Source of the DNA: JAKACA01 sp050010115
GTDB taxonomy: Bacteria > Actinomycetota > Acidimicrobiia > Acidimicrobiales > Bog-793
Direction: 5' to 3'
Assembly (NCBI GenBank): GCA_050010115.1
Contig: JBEKLQ010000002.1
Span: 1-64,000, forward strand
DNA: 64,000 nucleotides
Shown here: positions 50,391 to 57,994 of the stretch, in pieces
Numbering within the stretch: the stretch's first letter is position 1
Layout: every line of letters begins with the position of its first letter
The notes under the pieces: generated by a model
Databases searched by the model: none
What the model saw: only the letters and a program-made list of their open reading frames with translations
What the model was told of the DNA's origin: nothing
Translations under genes and position numbers: made by a program

Positions 50391-53206
50391 CGCGTCGCCT
50401 CCACCTTCTCGAAGTTGCAGGGCACCGCCCGGTCCGACGGGATCGGCTGCCACTCGGCGGGTGTGTATTGGATGTGCCCGTAGCCGCCAGCGAACCCGAT
50501 CCACTTGACCATTCCGGCCTCGAGCTCGTTGGCGCCCTTCCAATCGCGGTACTGGTGGCCGTCCCAGCCGTTGTAGGAGATGACCTGTCCGGGTTTCACC
50601 CCCGGCGAGACCTTCGCCCGGACGCACATGGACGCGATGTCGTTCCACACTCGCACGAGGTCGTCGTCGGCTACGCCCCGCTCGGCCGCGTCCTCGACGG
50701 ACACCTCGACGAGCGGCTCACCGCGATGCGTCTGGAGCATCACCGGGTTGAGCTGGTTCATGGAGTGGATGCTCCATCGGTTGTGTCCGGAGGTCATCCG
50801 GAGCGGGTGATCTCCCCCCGCCTTCGGGTTCGGCTTGTGCACGGGGAGTGCCTCGCTCGCCTCGAGCCACCAGGGATGGTCGATGTAGAACTGCGCCCGG
50901 CGGGCGTAGGTCGGGAACGGCTGCCCGAACTCGAGGTGGCTGCGGAACGGGACGTGGGTCCGGCTCGTCTCGAAGGGCGACGCCTGCGCCAGCGCCATGG
51001 GGCTCATACCCCAACCCGTGAAACGGACCTGGCCGTCCTCGCGCAGCGTCTTGATGGTGGTGCCGTCCGGAAGCGTCTCGGCGTAGGCGCAGTCCCGGAC
51101 GATCTCGTCGGCGAGCTTCTCCTCGTCGGCGAGATAGCCGTTCATCGTGTAGCGGTCCCACAGCGTCGCCGGGATGAAGCGGTTGTGTCGGGCGTTGCGG
51201 TACTCCTCGATTCCGCGGGCTGCAGCGCGCTCCGTCATGGCCCGGAGGATGACCTGGAAGATCTGCCACTCGGACTTAGCCTCTCCGGCCGGGTCGGCCG
51301 CACGATCGGAGAACGTGAGGTGCATCACGTGCGGTGTGGGAATGTGGAACCCGACCTTCTCGTAGTGCTGGGCGGCCGGCAGCACGATGTCGGAGTGGAG
51401 CCCGGTGAAGTTGAGCCGGAAGTCGATCGAGACGATCAGGTCGAACTTCGGCCACAGCTCATCGATGAGCGCTGTCTTGCCGCCGCGGGTGCGCCGCAAC
51501 ATGTTGCCGCCGCACTCGATCAGCACCTTCGGCGGCGTGTCCGGCCTGGGACTGTCGACACCCGCCCACCAGCCCTTCTCGAGGGCTTCGCTCACGTACT
51601 CGTCGAACGTCCGAGGCAGCGAGTCGTCGCCCCAGCCGGGCGTGTTCCAACGGTCCCGGTACCCCGCCTGCCAGTACCACCACAAGGCCATCGGCGATGC
51701 GGTCGCCGAGCCCTCGGCTTCGTCGTTGCTCAGCTGCGAGGCCTCGATCATCAGGCGGTTCAACTCGCGAACCGCGAGCTCGTCCGACATAGTCGGGTCC
51801 TCGGCTTTGAGCGACTGGATCATCGAGTCGCGCATCTCCAGGATGGCCTCGGTGCCCTCGATGCCCGGCACCGGCTTGGCGGTCGCAAGTCCCTGGCCGT
51901 CGAACATGCCGGCGCTCCATGAACGGATGCCGGTGCCGGCCTTGCCCCAGTTGCCGGTGACGGCGAGCAGCAGGCACATCGCCCGCTCGATCAGGTCGCC
52001 GTGGTAGTACTTGCACGAATTCCAGCCGAGCATGATGTTCGTCCGCCGCGCGGCGGCCTTCCGGGCGAGCATCCGCACGACGTCCGGGTGGACACCGGTG
52101 ACGGGCTGCTGGTGATCGGGCGTGTAGTTGGCGTCGAGGTGCCGACGGAGCGCCTGCATGACAGGCTCCACTTCGACCGTTGAACCATCGGCGAGGGTGA
52201 CCGCGTACGTGCCCTCGAGCGCCACAGGGCACCCATCGAGCAGGAGATGGCCCCGGTCGGCCTTGACGAGCCCGCGCTCCGGGTCCCAGTGGTACAGCTG
52301 GTCCTCACGCCCGGACGCGCCCTCCACGTCGGTCTCCCGGAGATACCGGCGGGTATCGGTTCGCATCAGCATCGGCAGGTCCGTCTGCTCGCGGATGAAC
52401 GTCCGGTCCTCCAGGCCCTCGTCGAGGATCACCTGGACCATCGCGAGCCCGAGCGCCGCGTCCGCAGCGGGCTCCACCGGGACGTGGTAGTCGGCGTGTA
52501 TGTGCGAGGCGTTGAGGTCCGGGGAGATTGAGACGATTTCCGCCCCGTGGTAACGCGCCTCGAGCATGAAGTGGTACAGCGGGATGCGCGTGAACGCAGG
52601 GTTCATGTGCCAGACGAGGATCAGCTCCGAGTGGAACCAGTCATCGGCCGACGACACAGGACAGAACTTGCCGAACGTCTCGTGCAGCCCGATGGAGAAG
52701 TCGTTGAACGACCCGTGTAGATCGAGGATCCGGCCGCCGATCGTGTTGAAGAAGCGATAGGTCGGTACGACAGTCGCGATCTCGGGCGTGCCTTCGTGGA
52801 CGATCGTCTCAGGACCACCGGTCTCGATCGCGTCGAGCATCGCGTCAGCGATCGTCGTCGCCGCCTCGTCCCAGCTGATGCGCTCCCATTTGCCGCTCCC
52901 CCGCTCGCCGACACGGCGGATCGGGTGCAGCAGGCGGTCCCCGTCATAGAGCTGCTGACTCCACGACGCCCCCTTGTTGCAGCCCATCGGGTTGAAGTCC
53001 GGCACACCGTCCTCAACGACGGCGTGGCGAGCGGCGGCCTCCTCCCGGACGACCCTGCCGTCTCTGACGAAGACCCGGTACAGACAGTTGCCCGGGTAGC
53101 AGTCGACGCAATGGGTCCCCCAAGCGACGCGGTCCCAGGTCCACCTTGCGCGGTAAGAATCCTCGCCTGAGCGGAACTTCTCCAGCGATCGAGCGGCGAT
53201 CGGCAT
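50387..53206 (-). CDS. Molybdopterin catalytic (alpha) subunit, type II DMSO-reductase family
   Basis: This 939-residue bis-molybdopterin oxidoreductase has WTWDRVAWGTHCVDC, which begins the FS0 cluster site H32-x3-C36-x4-C41-x34-C76; relatives have x3 between the first two cysteines. The expected molybdenum-ligand Asp is D169 in LHGSFNDFSIG. Later features are WHMNPAFTRIP, CKYYHGDLIERAMCLLLAVTGNWGKAGTG and the C-terminal cofactor-binding region with TSGHNRWSIHSM. No Tat signal is present (MPIAARSLEKF start, ribosome binding site GGGAGGG). The substrate is not identifiable; relatives hydroxylate hydrocarbons or sterols, or reduce oxyanions. It follows an Rrf2 gene by 32 bp and overlaps the gamma gene. 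Confidence 0.93.
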   Translation of the reverse strand: MPIAARSLEKFRSGEDSYRARWTWDRVAWGTHCVDCYPGNCLYRVFVRDGRVVREEAAARHAVVEDGVPDFNPMGCNKGASWSQQLYDGDRLLHPIRRVGERGSGKWERISWDEAATTIADAMLDAIETGGPETIVHEGTPEIATVVPTYRFFNTIGGRILDLHGSFNDFSIGLHETFGKFCPVSSADDWFHSELILVWHMNPAFTRIPLYHFMLEARYHGAEIVSISPDLNASHIHADYHVPVEPAADAALGLAMVQVILDEGLEDRTFIREQTDLPMLMRTDTRRYLRETDVEGASGREDQLYHWDPERGLVKADRGHLLLDGCPVALEGTYAVTLADGSTVEVEPVMQALRRHLDANYTPDHQQPVTGVHPDVVRMLARKAAARRTNIMLGWNSCKYYHGDLIERAMCLLLAVTGNWGKAGTGIRSWSAGMFDGQGLATAKPVPGIEGTEAILEMRDSMIQSLKAEDPTMSDELAVRELNRLMIEASQLSNDEAEGSATASPMALWWYWQAGYRDRWNTPGWGDDSLPRTFDEYVSEALEKGWWAGVDSPRPDTPPKVLIECGGNMLRRTRGGKTALIDELWPKFDLIVSIDFRLNFTGLHSDIVLPAAQHYEKVGFHIPTPHVMHLTFSDRAADPAGEAKSEWQIFQVILRAMTERAAARGIEEYRNARHNRFIPATLWDRYTMNGYLADEEKLADEIVRDCAYAETLPDGTTIKTLREDGQVRFTGWGMSPMALAQASPFETSRTHVPFRSHLEFGQPFPTYARRAQFYIDHPWWLEASEALPVHKPNPKAGGDHPLRMTSGHNRWSIHSMNQLNPVMLQTHRGEPLVEVSVEDAAERGVADDDLVRVWNDIASMCVRAKVSPGVKPGQVISYNGWDGHQYRDWKGANELEAGMVKWIGFAGGYGHIQYTPAEWQPIPSDRAVPCNFEKVEATR

Positions 53207-53238
53207 CGACCCTCCCCCCAACTCCGACATATTTCTCG

Positions 53239-53694
53239 TTACCCTAGCGAGTAATTCCCTGTTTGACAAGAGCCTCGTGCTTCTCCCCCCGCGAGCGCGT
53301 CAGCCAGTGACATCTGGGCAAGAGCGTCTACAGCCGCATCCCGCCCGGCCAGCCACACGGCGTGGACCGCGCAGAACGGGCCGTCGCCGTCATGGCGCCG
53401 CCGGGAGTCGAGGATGCAGTTCGGCGTCGTGAGCGGGCCTCCGAGCGCTCCGACGATCTCGAGGATCGAGATCTGCTCGGGTGAGCGAGCGAGCTTGCAC
53501 CCGCCTGACCGACCACGCGTGCTGGCTATGAGCCCGGCCCGGGCTAGCGCGCTCACGACCCCGGGGATGTTGCCGGCCGACACGCCCGAGCGAGCCGCCA
53601 GCTCGGCCGCGGTGAGGAGCTTGTCAGGCTGATCGGCGAGTGTGAGGAGGACGCGGATCCCGTACTGCGTTCGCCGGGCCAAGGTGAGTCTCAT
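53239..53694 (-). CDS. Rrf2-family regulator, probable controller of the molybdoenzyme operon
   Basis: The 151-residue protein has an Rrf2 winged helix (TLARRTQYGIRVLLTLADQPD, then AAELAARSGVSAGNIPGVVSALARAGLI) and wing GRSGGCKLAR. Cysteines C66, C93 and C108, plus H111, fall in the region where IscR and NsrR bind an Fe-S cluster, but spacing between the last two is wide (C-x14-C). It may sense redox state, iron or nitric oxide. ATG start. First gene of the operon, 32 bp before the alpha-subunit gene and divergent from an unknown gene across a 45-bp space. Confidence 0.88.
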   Translation of the reverse strand: MRLTLARRTQYGIRVLLTLADQPDKLLTAAELAARSGVSAGNIPGVVSALARAGLIASTRGRSGGCKLARSPEQISILEIVGALGGPLTTPNCILDSRRRHDGDGPFCAVHAVWLAGRDAAVDALAQMSLADALAGGEARGSCQTGNYSLG

Positions 53695-53727
53695 CGTCGA
53701 ATCTCAGTAGGATTTGCTCGCCGTGAT

Positions 53728-53733
53728 TACTAT
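53728..53733 (+). promoter_or_regulatory. Candidate -10 element for a leaderless transcript
   Basis: TACTAT lies six bases before the ATG of the gene at 53740, the spacing expected if transcription starts at or next to the start codon. No ribosome binding site precedes the ATG, and no convincing -35 was found. Confidence 0.4.
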
Positions 53734-53739
53734 GTCTAA

Positions 53740-54384
53740 ATGAAGCTCGTGTCGAGCTCTGCTTCTGCTCCTCCAGGACACCTCGCCCTCTACCGACCGC
53801 AGCAGACCTTGCTCACGATCGACGAGCGCCGGGAGATCGTGGAAGTCTTCTTCCTCTCGCACCCTGGATCCGGGCGCCACGGCCTTGGGCTCGGCCGGGC
53901 GGTCGCGGACTTCGTCGAGTGGGAGGCGTCGAGTGGGCGGCTCGACGAGGCAAGCGGCTCGCCGTGGTGGCGCGCCGTGAACGAGTCGTTCGTGCTCGAC
54001 CTTCGGGCAGCGCTCGCCGCCTCCGATCCCGCCGGGGTACGCCCGGAGGCGTCGGCGGCATGGGCCGCCTACACGACAGCCACCCACGACCTGCAACAGG
54101 CCCACTGGACCGCGCACCAGGTGTCGTTGACGAGCGCGGTGGAAGCCGCCGCGCCCCTCCTCGAGCGCGAACCGGTGGAGGAGCGGGCGTTCGCCGGCAT
54201 CGTGCTCGCCCTCGTCGCCCGAGCGGCTGCGGAGAACTCGCCGACGGACACGACCGACCTCGCCCGGTCCACTCGCCGCCTCTACCCGCCCTACTACCCG
54301 ATCTCGCCGCCACAGCTCCAACAGCTCACGTCGAGGCTGGGCCGGGCAGGGGTCAACGCCGCCGGTCACGACGGCACCAGGTAG
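53740..54384 (+). CDS. Unrecognised protein next to the molybdoenzyme operon
   Basis: A soluble protein of 214 residues I do not recognise. It is mainly helical (ERREIVEVFFLSHPGSGRHGLGLGRAVADFVEWEA; HDLQQAHWTAHQVSLTSAVEAAAPLL), has no cysteine and no membrane segment, and ends in a Pro/Tyr stretch (RRLYPPYYPISPPQL). Four histidines and several Trp give no known motif. It is the only plus-strand gene in the 48-64 kb region; its 3' end overlaps the acyl-CoA-ligase-like gene by 19 bp. Size and helicity resemble maturation factors of molybdoenzymes, but this is only a suggestion. Confidence 0.6.
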   Translation: MKLVSSSASAPPGHLALYRPQQTLLTIDERREIVEVFFLSHPGSGRHGLGLGRAVADFVEWEASSGRLDEASGSPWWRAVNESFVLDLRAALAASDPAGVRPEASAAWAAYTTATHDLQQAHWTAHQVSLTSAVEAAAPLLEREPVEERAFAGIVLALVARAAAENSPTDTTDLARSTRRLYPPYYPISPPQLQQLTSRLGRAGVNAAGHDGTR

Positions 54385-55484
54385 ATCATCCCGTTCGGGT
54401 CCGACGAGGCGACCACGCCCGTCGCGAGGCGCCCGTCTGCGAGCCAGCGGAGGGGCATGTCCGCGCCGACACACAGCGACGGGCCGGCGACAGTCACCAT
54501 CGCCGACTCGACGAGTTCCCACAGCGTGGAGAGCGGTGTCCCCGTCCGGGGATCGGCCGGCACCACGTGCGCGTTGGTGACCGGGATGCCCACGGACTCG
54601 TCGATGTACCAGCTGGGGTGCGATGCGAAGATTGGACCCGTCTCCGGGAGGCCGAAGACGGTCAGCGCAGGACACTCGAGCGTCCTTCCCACGCGTCGCC
54701 GGTGCTCGGAGTCGAACGGTCCGCCGACCGTCAGCACCGATGCGCCCAAGTTTCCACGAAGTGCCTTCACTTCGCGCTTTGCCTCGTGCGTCCACGCCAG
54801 CGCGTCTGCGAGATCCGCGTACAACCAGGACGCTGACTCTCGCCGTGCGGATTCGAGCGAGCCGGGACCGGGCTCGGTCACGACCAGCGAGAGCCCGGCA
54901 AGGAGTGGCACAACGACGCCGTAGATCCCCTGCCAGGTCGAGAGCGGGAGGGCGGTGACGAAGGCACCTCCCCCGGCGGCCTGCAGCCCGAGGAAGGAAC
55001 CAAGCGATATGCCGCCCGCGACGAGCGAGCGCTGGGAGAGCCACACCGTGCCGGTTGCTCCCGGTACTGCGACCGCAGCCCGGGTCAGCGCGCCGCCGCC
55101 GTTCAGTTGCTCGCCTCCGCCTCCGCCTCCGCCGTTGCCGGCCGCGTCGCTCGGCGCCGGCCGTTCAGCGCCGGCACCTCCGACCCGGACCGGCACCCCG
55201 GCAGCGAGACCCACGAGGAGCTCTACGGCCCCCTCCTCCGATGTCGCCGCCCCGAGATCGACCCGGCCCCGCTCGCGGGCTGCGCCGGTCCGGGAGATCA
55301 CCTCTGCCGACAGGGCACGCCAGGTCCAGCGCGACGCTCCGCAGACAAGCGCCACCGAGTCAGGAGTCCGCCTCGCCCACCGTGCGACCGTCAGCTCGTC
55401 GACGCGAAATGGCGGCACGCCGACGACACGGGGAACGCCCGCGGGCCAGTACCAAGACGGCGTGATCGCTATCGTCTTCGCCAC
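54366..55484 (-). CDS. Degenerate acyl-CoA-synthetase-like (AMP-binding fold) protein
   Basis: The 372-residue protein follows the N-terminal domain of AMP-dependent synthetases. DELTVARWARRTPDSVALVCGASRWTWRAL matches the start. GATGTVWLSQRSLVAGG stands where the ATP loop [ST]SGTTGxPKG should be, but the Gly/Thr/Lys pattern is broken. FGLPETGPIF matches the YGxTE motif and WYIDESVGIP the following loop. The C-terminal subdomain with the catalytic lysine is missing. It is therefore probably inactive as a ligase, or a binding protein. A poly-Gly stretch is at about 120-127. The GTG start has AAGGGGG upstream; an earlier GTG (55523) would overlap the next gene. Confidence 0.65.
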   Translation of the reverse strand: MAKTIAITPSWYWPAGVPRVVGVPPFRVDELTVARWARRTPDSVALVCGASRWTWRALSAEVISRTGAARERGRVDLGAATSEEGAVELLVGLAAGVPVRVGGAGAERPAPSDAAGNGGGGGGGEQLNGGGALTRAAVAVPGATGTVWLSQRSLVAGGISLGSFLGLQAAGGGAFVTALPLSTWQGIYGVVVPLLAGLSLVVTEPGPGSLESARRESASWLYADLADALAWTHEAKREVKALRGNLGASVLTVGGPFDSEHRRRVGRTLECPALTVFGLPETGPIFASHPSWYIDESVGIPVTNAHVVPADPRTGTPLSTLWELVESAMVTVAGPSLCVGADMPLRWLADGRLATGVVASSDPNGMIYLVPS

Positions 55485-55509
55485 GGGCTGGTACCCCCTT
55501 GGACGTCCG

Positions 55510-56001
55510 TCACAACAAGCCACCTGACGGCAGCGACACAGTCAGCAACACCGCCACCAGCGCGACGGCGATGTCGGCTCTCAGCAGCACGTCCATCCGC
55601 CGGATCGCACGGCGCGTCCGTTGGCGGGCGGCCGCCAGCTCCGCGCCGGAGAGACTCGCGTCGTGACGCAGGTGCAACGCCGGGTGGGCGAGCCACGCCA
55701 TCGTCATGACACCGAGGGCGAGCAAGGCCCAGCAAGCGGCACAAGCCCAGGCAGTGCGACCGTAGGCGGACGAGAGCGTGAAGCGTGACCGGGGTAGCAC
55801 CAGAGCCGACGCCCCACCGGCCACAGCCAACGACGCGAGCGCGATCCACCGGTACCGCCGCCCCATTCTCTGGCACACGACGTTCACTTGCCCGGGAGGG
55901 AGGTAGCGCTGCACGGGACGCCAAACGAGCTCCATCGCCACACTGCCCCCGAGGTAGAGAGCCCAGGCCAGCATGAAGGCGAAGCCGAGGACGACGCGCA
56001 T
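55510..56001 (-). CDS. Four-helix membrane protein, CopD-like, second of a tandem pair
   Basis: The 163-residue protein has four predicted membrane helices. The first, FMLAWALYLGGSVAMELVWRPVQRYLPPGQVNVVCQRMG, is closely similar to the corresponding part of the protein encoded immediately upstream. An amphipathic RQRTRRAIRRMDVLLRADIAVALVAVLL segment precedes the last helix. It resembles small CopD/DUF2269-like proteins, some of which are proposed to bind haem or metals. It lacks the N-terminal histidine found in its paralogue. The start overlaps the upstream stop by one base (TGATG). Confidence 0.7.
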   Translation of the reverse strand: MRVVLGFAFMLAWALYLGGSVAMELVWRPVQRYLPPGQVNVVCQRMGRRYRWIALASLAVAGGASALVLPRSRFTLSSAYGRTAWACAACWALLALGVMTMAWLAHPALHLRHDASLSGAELAAARQRTRRAIRRMDVLLRADIAVALVAVLLTVSLPSGGLL

Positions 56002-56534
56002 CAAAGAAGCCCCCCGCCGTAAGCCAAGGACGCCCCGAGCAGCACGATGAACACCGCGATGACGAGATCGACCCTGGTAATGAGCGACACCCGGTTTGCC
56101 GCCGCCCGCATGACCTCGAGCCGCTCGGCCACGCCAGCTCCTCCTGCGGGGGCGCTCGCCCGTCGAGCGAGCCGCGGCCGCAGGACGAACGTGATGATGG
56201 CGCCGTTCACCACGAGCACGGCCCACAGGACGATCATGCCGAGGAGGGTTTGCCCGTAGCTGGTGGTGAGGAACTTCATGCCGCGCAAGCTGTCCTGATC
56301 CGACAAGGAGAAGAACAGGAGCAGCCCGCTGATCGGGAACAGCGCCAGCGCTCCCCACACCAGGACCAGGAAGCGGTCGGCGGAGCGTTGGCCGATGACT
56401 TGCGCTTGGGAGGGGGGAACGTAGGACTGGGCCGGCCGGAGTACGAATTCCATGGCAACCGACCCTCCCACGTACACGGCGACGGCGAGGAGATGGAGGT
56501 ACGAGGCGAAGATCTGCATAGCGCTCGAGGTCAT
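56001..56534 (-). CDS. Four-helix membrane protein, CopD-like, first of a tandem pair
   Basis: A protein of 177 residues with four membrane helices. FASYLHLLAVAVYVGGSVAMEFVLRPAQSYVPPSQAQVIGQR is the shared motif with its tandem copy; H13 in this helix is a candidate haem or metal ligand. The third loop is basic (RPRLARRASAPAGGAG). Possible membrane electron-transfer partner of the adjacent molybdoenzyme, which otherwise has no membrane subunit; this is inference. Its ATG overlaps the nitroreductase-like gene stop by four bases. Confidence 0.72.
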   Translation of the reverse strand: MTSSAMQIFASYLHLLAVAVYVGGSVAMEFVLRPAQSYVPPSQAQVIGQRSADRFLVLVWGALALFPISGLLLFFSLSDQDSLRGMKFLTTSYGQTLLGMIVLWAVLVVNGAIITFVLRPRLARRASAPAGGAGVAERLEVMRAAANRVSLITRVDLVIAVFIVLLGASLAYGGGLL

Positions 56535-57994
56535 CGTGCGGCCTCCGTGGGATCGGGCTCTCCGGGATGCCAGACGGGGAAGTGGGCGTCGATCGCCGGC
56601 GTGATCGGATAGGCGCCGCCGTCAGTTGCGTAGAACTGTCGGTAGTAAGCGGGATCGGCGTGGTGGACCTGAGCCGAGAACTTGGCGCGGACCGGGCTCA
56701 CGTACGCCGGGCAGCAGCCGTATCGATCGACGATGTACTCGACCGTGCGGATCGCCGCCGCCTCGGTGCGGTCGGAGATGTACGAACGCGGGTTCTCGAG
56801 GAGCTCCCGACGGGTCGCCTCATTGAAAGGGCCGGCAGCCCCGTCGCCCCGGCTGAGCGGGGCACCGGGCTGGTAGCGGAGCTCCTTCACATACCCGATC
56901 GCGTCGGCCGCCGTCGGGAACCGGGGGGACGGGACGACGACCGGCTCCAGGATCCCAGGGAGGCCGAGGCAAGTGACGGTGCGGGAGGGGTTACGGGTGG
57001 GATCCCGCTCGAGGAAGGCAAAACCTAAGCCGCTCGCGACCTCCGGGTAGGCGCCGAGGAGGAGGTCATCGGCGTACGAGCCGACCGGCCAAGCCCCGAG
57101 CCCGAGCGCCTCGGCAGCGAGGCGCACGTTCTGGACGACGCAGCCGACCTGTCCGGCGTGGAGGAGCACGGCGAGCTCGTCGAACACTGGGATCGGGAAG
57201 CCGGCTTCGAGAAACCCCGGCCCGATGAACTCTTCGCACCCCGCCGGCTTCTCCGCGTCCATCAGGTAGAAGCCTGACCACTCATACGACGTGAGCAACA
57301 GGTTGAACCACTCGAGTCCGACGTCTCCGACGGGGAGGAACCACGTACTCCCCGGCCGGTTCAGGTTGTACTGCCCTGGACCGAGCGGGTTGACGTTGTG
57401 AGTCCCCTCGGGCGCGCTGAACCACCCGACGTCCGGACGGTGTTCGCTGAGCCGCGTCCGGCCGCGACGGTACCAGTCGAGGATCTTCCAGTAGTCGCCG
57501 GTGCCGGCGATCTCGACGGGCACCGGGCTCTCCCGTACCGGCCGGTAGAGCCAGGTACCGCCGTCGTTGATCAGGAAGAGGTCAACCGAGCGATCGTTGG
57601 AGGAAGACGGAATCGTCCGGCCCGCCGACGACAGCAAGCTGGATAGGGCGCCGTGGACGGGGATGTCCGCCAGCACGATGCCATTCGGGCCGAGAGCGGC
57701 CCAGGCCACGAGCGCCTCTTCCACCTCCGACAGCGGAACCGGCAGGGACTGGGAGGCGTATGCGAGCGGGCCCTCCGGCTGGACGACACTGCGCCCGCTC
57801 GACCATTCGAATGTCTCAGCCATCCCGGTCTCCGAGCGGTAGCCGAGCCCCATGCGCCGTGTCCGCAGCGTTGAGAGCACGCTGAACAGCGGCGGCGTGG
57901 CCTCGAAAGCTCGGGCGATCTGCGCCTGCTCGGCGGCCGTGATGCCCGCGACACCTCGTTGGTCGGCGGCGGGTGGCTGATACGTGTCGGTCAT
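56531..57994 (-). CDS. Large nitroreductase-fold-like protein of unknown function
   Basis: A soluble protein of 487 residues. The region GCVVQNVRLAAEALGLGAWPVGSYADDLL (about 320-350) matches the conserved helix of nitroreductase-like flavoproteins (xxQNxxLAAxxLGLGxxxxG). LRTRRMGLGYRSETG near residue 43 resembles the start of that fold. Usual members are 180-250 residues, so this has large insertions or two fused copies, one degenerate. The C-terminus has YGCCPAYVSPVRAKF, an unusual adjacent cysteine pair. It could bind FMN and pass electrons to or from the neighbouring alpha subunit. The start overlaps the second alpha gene (ATGA), indicating tight coupling. Confidence 0.65.
   Translation of the reverse strand: MTDTYQPPAADQRGVAGITAAEQAQIARAFEATPPLFSVLSTLRTRRMGLGYRSETGMAETFEWSSGRSVVQPEGPLAYASQSLPVPLSEVEEALVAWAALGPNGIVLADIPVHGALSSLLSSAGRTIPSSSNDRSVDLFLINDGGTWLYRPVRESPVPVEIAGTGDYWKILDWYRRGRTRLSEHRPDVGWFSAPEGTHNVNPLGPGQYNLNRPGSTWFLPVGDVGLEWFNLLLTSYEWSGFYLMDAEKPAGCEEFIGPGFLEAGFPIPVFDELAVLLHAGQVGCVVQNVRLAAEALGLGAWPVGSYADDLLLGAYPEVASGLGFAFLERDPTRNPSRTVTCLGLPGILEPVVVPSPRFPTAADAIGYVKELRYQPGAPLSRGDGAAGPFNEATRRELLENPRSYISDRTEAAAIRTVEYIVDRYGCCPAYVSPVRAKFSAQVHHADPAYYRQFYATDGGAYPITPAIDAHFPVWHPGEPDPTEAAR

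Noticed and set aside
50297..51922. A 541-codon plus-strand open frame opposite the alpha subunit
   Set aside because: It is antisense to a strongly supported molybdoenzyme gene and has no family match.
48018..53206. The operon considered as a respiratory nitrate reductase (NarGHJI)
   Set aside because: There is no NarI-type cytochrome b gene, a soluble gamma subunit is present, and the gene order alpha-gamma-beta-chaperone differs from narGHJI.
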